From NCBI RefSeq assembly GCF_003591485.1, contig NZ_QZCF01000003.1, positions 186,001 through 250,000 of the forward strand: 64,000 bases of DNA, read 5' to 3'. The notes below the pieces were generated by a model. The model saw nothing but the letters and a program-made list of their open reading frames with translations. It did no database searches and was not told the origin of the DNA. Origin of the DNA: Paenibacillus sp. 1011MAR3C5. GTDB lineage: Bacteria > Bacillota > Bacilli > Paenibacillales > Paenibacillaceae. Shown here piece after piece: positions 45,018 through 54,490 of this stretch. Positions within the stretch are counted from its first letter, which is position 1. Each line of letters begins with the position of its first letter. The translations under genes and the position numbers were made by a program.

Positions 45018-46127
45018 TTGGAGTTCACGAATGCGAAAATTTCCGTCAGACAGTTTCAAATCTTAATCATCCTTGGCCTGACTGGAGATTCTATCTTGAT
45101 CTTGCCGACCATTATTGCGTCCTCGGCGAAGCAGAATGCGTGGATATCGATGCTCCTTGCGTATGCGGTCGGGCTTGTGCTGGCGGGATTCTTCGCTGCG
45201 ATTGCAAACAGGCTGCAAGGCGACAGCCTGATTGCCGCTTCGCGAAGAGTGTTTGGAGGATGGATTGGCAGTGTTGTCGGCTTGTTCTTTCTGTTCAACT
45301 TCTTCATGTGCAGCTTGACGCTAGTCAGCGAGCTTAGCCAATTCATGACGACGCAGCTTATGCCGGAGACGCCTGTGAACGCGATTATCTTGATTTTTTT
45401 GACGGTTGTGATTGTGGCATACCGGTATGGCATAGAAGCTTTCGCCCGGATGGGGGAATTGTTGTTTCCAGCTTTTACGGCATTGTTTTTGATATTGGCG
45501 ATCTTGTCTCTAACCAATGCGGAAATAGACAACGTCAAGCCGATCGCAGCCGATGGATTATGGTCTATTATTAAGGGCGCCATCCCGGTTATGACCGTTG
45601 CATTCATGGAGATGGTTGTGTTGCTGGCGCTCGTTCCTTATGTAGCAACCGATAAGAAGCTGACCAAGCCTATTATGAAGAGCTTTGCGGCGGGCGGCCT
45701 CTTTCTGTTTATCATTGTCGGGCTTTGCTTGCTCGTACTTGGGCCGAATTTAATGGAAACCAAATATTATCCGACGTTTATACTGGCCCAGAAAATAACA
45801 GTCGGCAACTTCCTGGAACGGTTGGAAGCTATTCTGGCATTTTTATGGATTATCACCGTGTTTTACAAAACACTGCTGTTGTTTTTTGCCCTTACAAGCG
45901 GACTGGCACAATGGTTCAAGCTTCGTGAGAGCGAGATGCTAACGATCCCTCTCGGCATGATTATATTGGTTCTGACCATCGTCAGCACGCCTAATATAGC
46001 GGTGTATAATCAAATTATAAAACGATATTACAATTGGTTCGATCTTATGTTCTGCTTCTTTGTTCCGCTGCTGCTGCTTACCGGTCTGGTCTTGCGAAAA
46101 AAGAAAGGAAAAGCAGCCAATTCCTGA
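45018..46127 (+). CDS. Germinant receptor B subunit (GerB/GerKB permease family), operon 1
   Basis: 369 residues, ~10 helices, with the endospore germination permease pattern of the APC superfamily: ISVRQFQILIILGLTGDSILIL, QNAWISMLLAYAVGLVLA, ISGDS-like loop, and YWFDLMFCFFVPLLLL. The start is TTG 45018 (GGGGGG-rich ribosome site). The B subunit likely binds the amino acid or sugar germinant. It ends the first receptor operon; ~210 bases then separate it from a second B gene, containing an imperfect hairpin at 46222-46250. Confidence 0.9.
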   Translation: MEFTNAKISVRQFQILIILGLTGDSILILPTIIASSAKQNAWISMLLAYAVGLVLAGFFAAIANRLQGDSLIAASRRVFGGWIGSVVGLFFLFNFFMCSLTLVSELSQFMTTQLMPETPVNAIILIFLTVVIVAYRYGIEAFARMGELLFPAFTALFLILAILSLTNAEIDNVKPIAADGLWSIIKGAIPVMTVAFMEMVVLLALVPYVATDKKLTKPIMKSFAAGGLFLFIIVGLCLLVLGPNLMETKYYPTFILAQKITVGNFLERLEAILAFLWIITVFYKTLLLFFALTSGLAQWFKLRESEMLTIPLGMIILVLTIVSTPNIAVYNQIIKRYYNWFDLMFCFFVPLLLLTGLVLRKKKGKAANS

Positions 46128-46338
46128 TCGGTAATGGCTGCAACCCGACGATCGATCTGGATCTCCGGATATTGATTCATAACAGAATTTCTTGCGGGAA
46201 CCTGATCCATAATTGGAATGACAAGCCGTCCTGGCATCGGGGCGGCTTGCTGCATGATTTTGGCATAGAAAATATTGGGGGAGGGCATTAATAAGGGATG
46301 CCAGGGGCGGCAGGATAGCGTGAAGAGGGGAGCGAGAC

Positions 46339-47436
46339 ATGAAGAATAACGTCGACAAGATCAATTTTTCGCAAGTATTTATGATGTTTTCTTTGGCCAA
46401 TGGTCTTGCCAGCCACGTCGTCGTGAATCCGATGATTCTGGACGCTTCGGGAAGAGATTCATGGATTACGGCGCTCGTATCGGGCGGCCTGTTCCTGTTA
46501 TGGATGCCGCTCCTGTATTTCATTATGAAGCGTTCCGGGCAGCAGCACTGGAAGTCATGGCTCTCCAGCCGCATATCGCCGTTTGTCGCTTGGCTGCTAG
46601 TTATTCCTATCATTATTCAAATGTATATGATAGGCGGGATGACGGTCATCCATACGGCTACATGGACGACGACCAATTATTTGCCCTACACCCCCAAGAT
46701 GCTGATGGTGAGCTTTCTCATCCTGTTCTGTTCCGCGATTACACTGTGGGGCATTCGGGTCATTGCGATTGTTTCCGGCATTCTGCTTCCGATCGTTGCC
46801 ATACTTGGCATCTTCGTCAGTACGTTCAACGGTCCTCAAAAAGACTATTCACTGCTTAAGCCAATATTGGAGAGCGGTGTACAGCCAGTCATGGACGGCG
46901 TTGTGTATGCGGGCGCCGGGTATGTAGAACTGCTGGCTATCATCCTGCTGCAGCATCATTTGAATAAAAAAATCAAGCTGTGGCAGCTGCTCGCATATGG
47001 CGTCTTTTCAACCATTATAACTTTGGGGCCTCTTCTTGGCGCAATTACAGAGTTTGGCCCTGTTGAGGCGTCGCATCAGATGACCTCGCCCTATGAACAA
47101 TGGCGGCTTGTGCAGATCGGGCAGTTCATCGAGCATCTGGACTTTCTGTCCATCTTTCAATGGATTTCGGGAGCGAGCATAAGGATCAGCCTATCGGTCT
47201 ATCTGCTGGTAGAGCTGCTTCAAATCAAGCGGAAGCGGAGCAAATATTGGGCGATCGGCATCATCATGCTGAGCTATATCTTGTTGACGCAGTTTAAGGT
47301 GAATGAGTATGCCTTCTATATATGGATGTACAAGTATTACATGCCGATATCACTCATCATTCTGTTGGCATTATCGTTCATATGGCTGCTTGTTGCTTTG
47401 GTTAGGGGAACTGCCAAGAGGGAGGAAGCGACATGA
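46339..47436 (+). CDS. Germinant receptor B subunit (GerB family), operon 2
   Basis: 365 residues and ~10 helices: KINFSQVFMMFSLANGLASHV, GRDSWITALVSGGLFLLWM, then the usual central helices. GGGAGC precedes ATG 46339. It is the first gene of the second receptor operon and overlaps the A gene by 4 bases. It is clearly a paralogue of the first B gene but diverged, so the two receptors probably recognise different germinants. Confidence 0.9.
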   Translation: MKNNVDKINFSQVFMMFSLANGLASHVVVNPMILDASGRDSWITALVSGGLFLLWMPLLYFIMKRSGQQHWKSWLSSRISPFVAWLLVIPIIIQMYMIGGMTVIHTATWTTTNYLPYTPKMLMVSFLILFCSAITLWGIRVIAIVSGILLPIVAILGIFVSTFNGPQKDYSLLKPILESGVQPVMDGVVYAGAGYVELLAIILLQHHLNKKIKLWQLLAYGVFSTIITLGPLLGAITEFGPVEASHQMTSPYEQWRLVQIGQFIEHLDFLSIFQWISGASIRISLSVYLLVELLQIKRKRSKYWAIGIIMLSYILLTQFKVNEYAFYIWMYKYYMPISLIILLALSFIWLLVALVRGTAKREEAT

Positions 47437-48908
47437 GCAAGGGACATGAGAAGAGTGAGCGATGGACCGAGGAGCGACTGCGGACATTGTTCGAGGGATC
47501 GTCCGATGTCATTATCCAGACTTGCAGATACGGGAGCAAAAGCAGTCTTGAAGTTGTTATGGTCTATGCGGATGGACTGACCCGATCGTCTGATATTGGC
47601 CGCTTCGTGCTTCCTGAGCTGAATCGAATCTACGCAGAATATGGATCGTTCGCTGATCCGATTGATCGGTTATCGAGCGTGCTGCCGATCCATGAGGCAG
47701 AGGCTCAAACGGATGACGACCTGTCCGAGATTGTGTTCGATGGACAGCTTGTGCTGTTGTTTCTGGATAACGGCGTGATGGGGAGTATGAGCATAGCGGA
47801 CAAGCCGACGAGACAGCCGTACGAATCAAGCACGGAAATATCGGTCAAAGGTCCGAGAGACGGCTTCGTAGAGGACATCACCGTCAATATTGCGCTAATT
47901 CGGAAAAGGCTCAGATCTCAGTCGCTCCAGGTAGAAGAGGTTATCCTGGGACGGAGATCGCGCACGCGTGTCGGACTGCTCTACTTCCGGGATATTATTA
48001 ATCCGAAGATTATCGAAGAAATTCGGAGGCGGTTGAGCACGATTGATGTGGACGGCATTATGAGCATAAGCCAAATTGAAGAGATGATGTCGGATTCGGC
48101 ACTGAAGCTGCTGCCGACCATGGACTTTACGGGACGTCCGGATTATGCGGTGAACAGCCTGCTGTCGGGCAGGGCTGTCCTGGTGGTGGATGGGCTTCCG
48201 ATGGTATTGATCGCGCCAGCCGGCTTGTCGCTTATTTTGAAATCGCCAGAGGATGCTCATTTTAATTACACCTACGTATCCTTCGCGCGAATCATTCGGG
48301 GAATCAGCTTGTTTCTCTCCATCTTTCTTCCAGCGATATGGGTTGCGCTAATGTCCTTCCATCAGGATCAAATTCCGTTCCGCATGATGGCGACTATCTC
48401 GGTATCGCGGCTTGGCTTGCCGCTGTCGTCGCATATGGAGATGTTCCTGCTTCTGACGCTGCTGGAGATATTCCGGGAAGCCGGTGTCAGGCTGCCCAGC
48501 TCCATCGGCCAGACACTGACCTCGATCGGCGGTTTGATTATCGGCGATGCTGCAATCCGCGCAGGGATGGTGTCGCCCTCCGTCGTTGTCGTCGGAGCGA
48601 TCACGGCAGTATCGGGCGTAACGCTGGTCAATCAAACCTTAAGTTCGCAGGTCAGCATATTGCGATTTGTGTTTTTCCTCTTGTCTGCGCTGCTCGGCTT
48701 GTTCGGAGTTATTCTTGGGATCGTGCTGCTAATCAGCTACATGGCGAGCTTGCGATCCTTTGGCGTTCCGTATTTGTCCCCTTTGTCTCCGCTTAACGTG
48801 AAGGAGCTGGTCGTATCCTTCCTCCGGCTGCCTTATCGCTTAATGAAAAAGCGGCCTAGCGTTCTAAATACGATTGATTCCGATAGCCAGAAGGGAGGAG
48901 AGCAATGA
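47433..48908 (+). CDS. Germinant receptor A subunit (GerA family), operon 2
   Basis: 491 residues. Soluble N-terminal domain (~1-275, ISVKGPRDGFVEDITVNIAL, LGRRSRTRVGLLYFRD) and helices with FLPAIWVALMSFHQDQIPF, RLGLPLSSHMEMFLLLTLLE and YLSPLSPLNVKELVVSFLRL, as in the first A protein. ATGA overlap with the preceding B gene and with the following C gene (4 bases each) shows tight coupling. Confidence 0.9.
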   Translation: MSKGHEKSERWTEERLRTLFEGSSDVIIQTCRYGSKSSLEVVMVYADGLTRSSDIGRFVLPELNRIYAEYGSFADPIDRLSSVLPIHEAEAQTDDDLSEIVFDGQLVLLFLDNGVMGSMSIADKPTRQPYESSTEISVKGPRDGFVEDITVNIALIRKRLRSQSLQVEEVILGRRSRTRVGLLYFRDIINPKIIEEIRRRLSTIDVDGIMSISQIEEMMSDSALKLLPTMDFTGRPDYAVNSLLSGRAVLVVDGLPMVLIAPAGLSLILKSPEDAHFNYTYVSFARIIRGISLFLSIFLPAIWVALMSFHQDQIPFRMMATISVSRLGLPLSSHMEMFLLLTLLEIFREAGVRLPSSIGQTLTSIGGLIIGDAAIRAGMVSPSVVVVGAITAVSGVTLVNQTLSSQVSILRFVFFLLSALLGLFGVILGIVLLISYMASLRSFGVPYLSPLSPLNVKELVVSFLRLPYRLMKKRPSVLNTIDSDSQKGGEQ

Positions 48909-50050
48909 TGCGAGCCAAGCAGATTGGTATATTTATTCTGATCTGCTTGCTTACAGGAGGCTGCGCCCGATTGCCGGAAATTCAAAATATGGCTTATGCT
49001 ACAGCAATCGGGGTTGATTATGTAAATGGCAAGTGGATTGCTTATGCGCAGATCCTCAATTTTGCAACGGTCGCCCGGACCGAACAGGTCGCGCTGGGCA
49101 AGAGCGTTCCGGTATGGGTGGGCGAGGGTAAGGGAGATACACTGGCATTGGCACTGACGGATGTCGGAAGAACAGCTCAGCTGCGGTTGTTCTGGGGGCA
49201 TGTCAAGGTGGTTGTCATGTCGGAAAATGCCATGAGGCTGGGGGTTAATAACGTATACGGCACCATCAATCGCTACAGGGAGGTTCGATACAATGTGCTT
49301 GTCTATGGAACTAAGCGTCCGATCAAGGATATTTTAACGCAGAAATCGATTTTGAATTTGTCGCCGCTCGATACCGCGATGTTTACTACGTCGCAGATGA
49401 GCTCCGTGCAATCCATTGTGCTGCCGGTTACAGGCAATCGGATCATTGCCTACTTGAATGAAAAGGGGCAGGCCGCCTATATACCGTCTATCGACTTCGA
49501 TGATGTGGACTGGACGGAGGATAAGAAGCCTAAGCCGATGTATATGATCTCCGGCGCCTATTTCTTTCGCGATCTGAAAATGACGGACTGGATGTCTGCG
49601 GAAGAACTGATGGGCGTAAGATGGTCCGATGAGCGGCTAGAGCGTACGCCGATCGAGGTGGACAGGGACGGCGAGGCCGTGGCGACCATCATGTTCGAGC
49701 ATCCGAAGATGCGCATTCGTCCTTATGTGGAGGATGGGGAGCCGCGGTTTGATATCCGTGTATCGACGGATGGATATGTGATGGAGATTGTGCAGGATAC
49801 GGATATGGAGAAGCTCTCGCGATTTGCGGAGGAGGATATCCGGAAGGAGATCGAGCTGACCTACCGGAACGGCTTGCGCATCAAGAGCGATCCTTTCGGG
49901 TTAGGCCAGCTATTATATCGCAACAAGCCGAAGGAATTCCGTCGAATCATCGCTGGCAAGCCGTATTTTTTGAAACACGATTCGATTAAGAAAATTGACG
50001 TTCGCGTCCATCTGATGACAACAGGCAAGTATAAAGGAACCAAGCCTTGA
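48905..50050 (+). CDS. Germinant receptor C subunit (Ger(x)C lipoprotein), operon 2
   Basis: 381 residues with lipobox LTGGC-type (~Cys19) and the Ger(x)C pattern: RLPEIQNMAYATAIGVDYV, WAYAQILNFATVAR-like, RLFWGHVKVVVMSENAMRL and late DPFGLGQLLYR. It overlaps the A gene by 4 bases. Order B-A-C differs from operon 1. Confidence 0.9.
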   Translation: MMRAKQIGIFILICLLTGGCARLPEIQNMAYATAIGVDYVNGKWIAYAQILNFATVARTEQVALGKSVPVWVGEGKGDTLALALTDVGRTAQLRLFWGHVKVVVMSENAMRLGVNNVYGTINRYREVRYNVLVYGTKRPIKDILTQKSILNLSPLDTAMFTTSQMSSVQSIVLPVTGNRIIAYLNEKGQAAYIPSIDFDDVDWTEDKKPKPMYMISGAYFFRDLKMTDWMSAEELMGVRWSDERLERTPIEVDRDGEAVATIMFEHPKMRIRPYVEDGEPRFDIRVSTDGYVMEIVQDTDMEKLSRFAEEDIRKEIELTYRNGLRIKSDPFGLGQLLYRNKPKEFRRIIAGKPYFLKHDSIKKIDVRVHLMTTGKYKGTKP

Positions 50051-50247
50051 TGATGCATATATGGGGAAATGAATGGATGGGCGAGTGGAGTCCGGAGCCT
50101 TGTCCGGAAGCGGGCACTGTGCATGGAGAGCCGGTTTAGTGAGGGTCTTGATGGCGTACATCGATCTCATTTTGTCCGTCAATTATGTTGCAACGTAGCG
50201 AAATATCCGATATATTGCATATGAATGAATCAAACTGAGGTGGACGT

Positions 50248-50916
50248 GTGATGCCAGTACCCAAAAACTTTGCAACACCGGCCAGAATGTCGGCCAAGGA
50301 GCGGGCTTTTGCCCAAATTCAGCGCTGGATTATCGAGGGGACGCTGCTGCCCGGCGAGAAGCTGATCGACGCGGAGCTAGCCGAGTCGCTTGCAGTCAGC
50401 CGGACACCGATTCGGGAGGCCTTCCAGCTCCTGGAGGTGCAGGGGCTCGTTACGATGCAGCCGGGCAAGGAGACCAGAGTGACCAGTATTGAACGCGAGG
50501 ACTTGCAGAAGCTGTACCCAACGCTTGCCGCGCTCCATGCGCTGGCGGCGGAGAGCGCGGCGCAGCTGGTTACGGAGGAGCAGATCGGGCAGTTGAAGGC
50601 GCTGAACGCGGCATTCGCGGGGGCGATTGAATCCGGGCAGCCCTATCCGGCCATGGAGCTGGACGAGCAGTTCCACAATCTAATTGTAGAGCTGTGCGAC
50701 AACAGCTATGTGGCCTCATTTAGCGCCTCGCTGCAAATCCATATCCGCAGATTCAAGTATGTATTCCTGAAGCAGCCTATCGCGGCGACACTGGCTTCTG
50801 TCGAGGAGCATGCGAAGATTATAGAAGCATTGGAGCGCCGTGATTCGGAGGGAGCGTCCGAGTGGATGAAGCGGAATTTGATCAGACCGATGCATGAGCT
50901 GGATGCTGTGATGTAA
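50248..50916 (+). CDS. GntR-family regulator (FCD domain)
   Basis: 222 residues. The start is GTG 50248 (GAGG 7 bases upstream), with ATG 50251 as an alternative. N-terminal winged helix (AELAESLAVSRTPIREAFQLLEVQG, ~40-62; split by family spacing) and an all-helical FCD ligand domain (~90-215) with LDEQFHNLIVELC and a late His in EEHAKIIEAL that may bind metal. FCD regulators typically control organic-acid or sugar-acid genes. No adjacent target is obvious. A terminator follows. Confidence 0.85.
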   Translation: MMPVPKNFATPARMSAKERAFAQIQRWIIEGTLLPGEKLIDAELAESLAVSRTPIREAFQLLEVQGLVTMQPGKETRVTSIEREDLQKLYPTLAALHALAAESAAQLVTEEQIGQLKALNAAFAGAIESGQPYPAMELDEQFHNLIVELCDNSYVASFSASLQIHIRRFKYVFLKQPIAATLASVEEHAKIIEALERRDSEGASEWMKRNLIRPMHELDAVM

Positions 50917-50952
50917 GCGGAATGGGATGAACTTATGCATATAAACAAAAAA

Positions 50953-50994
50953 TACGACACCCGGCGTTGCTGCATCACGCCGGGTGTCGTTTTG
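50953..50994. terminator. Bidirectional terminator
   Basis: ACGACACCCGGCGT and ACGCCGGGTGTCGT pair perfectly around 9 bases, flanked by A-rich sequence upstream and TTTTG downstream, so it can stop both the GntR gene and the convergent nitroreductase operon. Confidence 0.85.
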
Positions 50995-51009
50995 TTGTGG
51001 GCGCAGCGG

Positions 51010-52215
51010 TTAAGGGATGCTTCGCCATAATACGTCCTCAGCCGGACGCCGCGGGCTGGGCAGGGAATCATTCGCGGGCGAGCCGATGCGGAATGTGAAG
51101 ATGTTATGCCAGCCCGGGAGCGGAATCAGCTTCTCCAGAGCTTCTCTGAAGCTAGGCGCAAGATTCATTGCTTGCTCCCGGTCAATCCGTTCATTAGGCT
51201 GGTTCATCGGCTGGACTGCCCATCCGTTCGCCGACGCCCATAGATGCATGCGCTGAAAAACCTGGCCGGCTCTGATCAGACTGCTCCGATCGCGGCTTGG
51301 TACGAGCAAGCATGCGAAAGCGCCGGCGGTCGGAACCTGCGTATCCCTTGTCGACTTAAGCCAATATTGATTGGATGTTGCCTCGGATACCGGGAACAGC
51401 TTGCCGATGGCCCGTGTAAGCGGCGAACTTCCGGTTGCATCGAGTGTTGTGCCGTCCTTCATGGCATGAAGCACTTCCCGGTCATGGCGATACCAACGGT
51501 GGCTGTCTTTAGACTGCTCGGCATCGGAAATAATCGCTTTCGTGGCGCTAATGATGATGTCGCCCATCGTTGATTTGAGCGGCTCATCCTGAAGCCAGGC
51601 AAGCGAGACGTTGTCATCTGGGCCGATAAGTCCCTGCAAGGAAGTATGCAGACTTGGAGGCAGCTCTGCTTTCCGCTGAAAGGCGGAACGATCGGTATGT
51701 CTGGACGGGATGGCCTGGTAGAGCTCGGAGATGCTCCTCTCGCCGGGCGTTAATACGATTCTGGCGACATGAATCTGATCATGCTCACCGGACATCAGTG
51801 TTACCTCAGGCGAATAGCCGCTCGCGCGTGCCGCCAGAGTCAAATTCTCCAGAGCGCAGCCTAGGCTGATATGCATCTCGCGAAGCATAGGGTCCATCGA
51901 ACCCAAGTTTCTGGACACATCGGCAAAGAGATCAATCGCAGTATCGGTGATTCGGAATAGCCAAGGCTGTGCATTATGGGCATTCGCTGCGAGAATAGCT
52001 GCCTTGATCATAGGCAAGGGATGAGGCGCCGCTTCCATGGCGCTTTCCCAATCCCGCCAAGCTTCATAGGCGGGGCCTTTCCCAGTGGAGAAAACGCCCT
52101 GATCGATCGCCTTCCATACGGTGCCGCCGGAGACGATGACGGCTCCCGCCAGAGCGGCTTTTAGAAAGGTGCGTCGCGAAACTTGCGGCTGGATGGCGTT
52201 TTTCTTAGCTTCCAT
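51010..52215 (-). CDS. Tat-exported nitroreductase-family protein
   Basis: 401 residues with a twin-arginine signal: QVSRRTFLKAALAGAVIVSGG (motif RRTFLK, ~14-19) and cleavage near residue 40. The mature part has the Acg-like/nitroreductase pattern, with two similar halves, FMN-binding candidates such as ANAHNAQPWLF (~85) and SRHTDRSAF (~180), and AGQVFQRMHLWASANGW. A Tat signal fits a folded flavoprotein. It overlaps the upstream TetR gene by 11 bases, so it is cotranslated with and likely controlled by it. Confidence 0.8.
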   Translation of the reverse strand: MEAKKNAIQPQVSRRTFLKAALAGAVIVSGGTVWKAIDQGVFSTGKGPAYEAWRDWESAMEAAPHPLPMIKAAILAANAHNAQPWLFRITDTAIDLFADVSRNLGSMDPMLREMHISLGCALENLTLAARASGYSPEVTLMSGEHDQIHVARIVLTPGERSISELYQAIPSRHTDRSAFQRKAELPPSLHTSLQGLIGPDDNVSLAWLQDEPLKSTMGDIIISATKAIISDAEQSKDSHRWYRHDREVLHAMKDGTTLDATGSSPLTRAIGKLFPVSEATSNQYWLKSTRDTQVPTAGAFACLLVPSRDRSSLIRAGQVFQRMHLWASANGWAVQPMNQPNERIDREQAMNLAPSFREALEKLIPLPGWHNIFTFRIGSPANDSLPSPRRPAEDVLWRSIP

Positions 52216-52816
52216 TACCAGTGTCCCCCTTCATATACGACATGTGAGGCTCCAGCAGTGTCTCGATGAGAGTGACGCCCTTGGTGAATTGCTGTTCATT
52301 AATCTCTACGCCATTCATCTCCAGGAAGGATAGCCAATTCATAGCGATCATCCAACACACCGTTAATGTCTGTTCGATATGGGCATCGTCACGGAAGGAA
52401 TGGAGTACGCCTGCGGCAATGAATCGTTTGGCAAACTCGCCTTGCTCGAGGAACCGCTGCTTCGTCATGGCGATATGACGGTTCTTCAGCTCTTCGTCTT
52501 GCTGGAACAAGGCGATCGCCTCCCGGTAGAAGAAGCGGTAGCGCCATAGCAATTCGAAGTTGTCATGCAGTTTGGCCTGCAAATCCGACAGGCTGGGCTC
52601 GCGATGGGACGGAAGCTCCCATACGGCATTCCAATCGGCATACATAGCATCCATGATGGCACGGATAATAGCTGCTTTATTGGGATAGTGGTAATAGAGA
52701 TTGCCGGGACTGATGCCGGCTGCATCGGCGATATGATTGGTCGAGACAGGGCCCGTTCCTTCTGAATTGAACAGCCCGATGGCAATGTGAAGGATTCGTT
52801 CTTTGGTACGGCTCAT
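52205..52816 (-). CDS. TetR/AcrR-family repressor
   Basis: 203 residues: N-terminal TetR helix-turn-helix (RILHIAIGLFNSEG; TNHIADAAGISPGNLYYHYP with the usual GNLYYHY motif), then a helical ligand domain. GGAGGTGG precedes ATG 52816. The perfect palindrome 14 bases upstream of the start is an obvious autoregulatory operator. It shares an operon with the Tat nitroreductase and probably represses it. Confidence 0.85.
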   Translation of the reverse strand: MSRTKERILHIAIGLFNSEGTGPVSTNHIADAAGISPGNLYYHYPNKAAIIRAIMDAMYADWNAVWELPSHREPSLSDLQAKLHDNFELLWRYRFFYREAIALFQQDEELKNRHIAMTKQRFLEQGEFAKRFIAAGVLHSFRDDAHIEQTLTVCWMIAMNWLSFLEMNGVEINEQQFTKGVTLIETLLEPHMSYMKGDTGNGS

Positions 52817-52830
52817 GGTCCACCTCCGTT

Positions 52831-52848
52831 TTAGAGTAATTACTCTAA
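52831..52848. promoter_or_regulatory. Perfect 18-bp palindrome, TetR operator
   Basis: TTAGAGTAATTACTCTAA is its own reverse complement and lies just upstream of the TetR ribosome site, the expected place for autorepression. Confidence 0.7.
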
Positions 52849-52897
52849 TTTGTATGTAGTGTATCCCATTCCGGACCGCAATGCAAGCAGGGACACC

Positions 52898-52942
52898 AAT
52901 AAGACGGCCTGCAGGAATCGGTATCCGGCAGGCCGTCTTATT
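52898..52942 (-). terminator. Terminator of mgsA
   Basis: AATAAGACGGCCTGC and GCAGGCCGTCTTATT form a perfect 15-base stem with a 15-base loop, between the mgsA and TetR transcription units. Confidence 0.75.
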
Positions 52943-52972
52943 GAGGGGGATATAGAGGGGAGTGGAACTTGC

Positions 52973-53407
52973 TTAACCTTCCGTTCCGGTTGCGGATGCG
53001 TATTTATACTTCTGCTTTACGACGTCTCGCCATGCAAAGTCCGCACGCTCCATCGATTTGATGAGCAGCTCGGCAGTAGCGATATTGGTGGCAAGCGGAA
53101 TGCATTGCACATCACACAGGCGCAGGAGCGCAATAATGTCGGGCTCATGCGGCTGAGCGACAAGTGGATCGCGGAGGAAGATGACCAGATCGATGTCATT
53201 CGAAGCGACCATGGAGCCGATCTGCTGATCGCCTCCAAGCGGACCTGACTTTAGCCGGTTGACAGCGACGCTGCTTTCCATCATGATGCGTGAGCCCGTC
53301 GTACCAGTAGCGTAGATGGCATGCTTTTCGAAAATATGCTTGTAGGCGATAACAAAGTTGACCATCTCGTTTTTCTTGGAATCATGTGCGATTAAGGCAA
53401 TCTTCAT
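52973..53407 (-). CDS. mgsA: Methylglyoxal synthase
   Basis: 144 residues, the normal length. It converts dihydroxyacetone phosphate to methylglyoxal and phosphate, a bypass used in phosphate shortage or carbon excess. Family motifs are intact: [28 protein letters not shown] (phosphate loop), [15 protein letters not shown] (with the catalytic Asp ~60), [15 protein letters not shown] and [21 protein letters not shown] precedes the start. It is monocistronic, with an AT palindrome upstream. Confidence 0.95.
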   Translation of the reverse strand: MKIALIAHDSKKNEMVNFVIAYKHIFEKHAIYATGTTGSRIMMESSVAVNRLKSGPLGGDQQIGSMVASNDIDLVIFLRDPLVAQPHEPDIIALLRLCDVQCIPLATNIATAELLIKSMERADFAWRDVVKQKYKYASATGTEG

Positions 53408-53468
53408 GATGCATCGCTCCCTCTTGGCATGGAGTCGTGTCGATCGACCGCTCCGGTCTTTAATCTAT

Positions 53469-53487
53469 ATGTTATATAATATAACAT
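53469..53487. promoter_or_regulatory. AT-rich palindrome upstream of mgsA (in a 320-base gap)
   Basis: ATGTTATA and TATAACAT are perfect inverted arms around TAA, ~60 bases upstream of the mgsA start; it probably overlaps the promoter. The rest of the 53408-53728 gap holds the upstream regions of mgsA and the LuxR-type gene; I see no gene or RNA in it. Confidence 0.35.
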
Positions 53488-53728
53488 AACTAACAAGAAA
53501 TGAAGAGGTTATTTGATTCAGTGTTAGATTTCATTACATAAATATTCAAGAACTATACAGAATAGGCCATTAGACCGCCGGAAAATGGAGGTTAGATAGC
53601 ATCTTCCAGATATTGAAAGCGGTTAAAAGATAGGCTAGACTAGGAAGGACGAGCGTTTCATGATATGGAATGCGCGGGAAGCCTCAGCCGAATAAGCGAG
53701 TGGAGCCCGGCGTTCGTGAAGGTTGGGG

Positions 53729-54367
53729 ATGGAACGGATGAATGTATGGACGAGTACGTTTTTAGAATCTATTGAAGTAGTTAAGGAGCATCTGAGCGGC
53801 GAATATTTATTTCTATTAACCGATGATAAAGGCGAATTGCTGGCTATGGATAACAGTGAGGAGATGAAGGATCTGGTCGAGGGGACTCCGATAAAGGTAG
53901 GACTGGTATTTTCGAGGGAAAATTGCGGTGTAAATGCCATCTCCGAAGCGATGGAGCATCGCGGCCCCGTCTACTTAAAGCCGGAGGAGCATGAAAGTCC
54001 CTTCTTCCAAAACTGGCATTGCTATGCGATGCCGATGATGGCGGGCGGTACGCTGCTTGGGTACCTGGACGTCTCTACCGTCGACGAGGAGCTGAAGAGC
54101 GAGCTTATTGCAATCGCCAAGCTTATCTCTATGCATATGCGGAGCATACCCGATATCGAGAACGAGATGAATAAGCCTGTATTGACAGACCGGCAAATCA
54201 ATGTGCTAAGGCTTATCTCGGAAGGACAGACCGTCAAGTCCATTGCGCATAAGCTGAAAATCAAGGAGTCGACGGTGAATCATCATAAGAAAGTGATATT
54301 CGAGAAGCTGGGTGCACAGTCCAGCACCGAAGCTGTCAGTATTGCGGCCAGACGGGCTTACTTCTGA
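53729..54367 (+). CDS. GAF-LuxR transcriptional regulator
   Basis: 212 residues from ATG 53729 (GAAGG 6 bases upstream; a TTG 6 bases earlier is less well placed). N-terminal sensory domain (~10-140) like the GAF region of AcoR-type activators: FSRENCGVNAISEAMEHRGP and FFQNWHCYAMPM. A LuxR helix-turn-helix ends the protein (LTDRQINVLRLISEG, SIAHKLKIKESTVNHHKKVI). It lies upstream of the esterase/transporter genes, which it may regulate. Confidence 0.85.
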   Translation: MERMNVWTSTFLESIEVVKEHLSGEYLFLLTDDKGELLAMDNSEEMKDLVEGTPIKVGLVFSRENCGVNAISEAMEHRGPVYLKPEEHESPFFQNWHCYAMPMMAGGTLLGYLDVSTVDEELKSELIAIAKLISMHMRSIPDIENEMNKPVLTDRQINVLRLISEGQTVKSIAHKLKIKESTVNHHKKVIFEKLGAQSSTEAVSIAARRAYF

Positions 54368-54404
54368 ATTCAGGCTGCGATAGGAGAGAGCTGCAGTGCC
54401 GCTT

Positions 54405-54436
54405 GGGCCCCCTGATTAACGAGGGAGCCTCTTTTC
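54405..54436 (+). terminator. Weak terminator-like hairpin
   Basis: GGCCCCCT and AGGGAGCC pair with one mismatch around an 8-base loop, followed by TCTTTTC. Confidence 0.4.
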
Positions 54437-54490
54437 ATGAGACATGCAATGATGAGACCAACAACGAGCTGACTGGAGGGGGATGGCGAT

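Noticed and set aside
46028..46288. Minus-strand ~86-residue frame between the two receptor operons
   Set aside because: No ribosome site, and half of it lies antisense to the first B gene; no family match.
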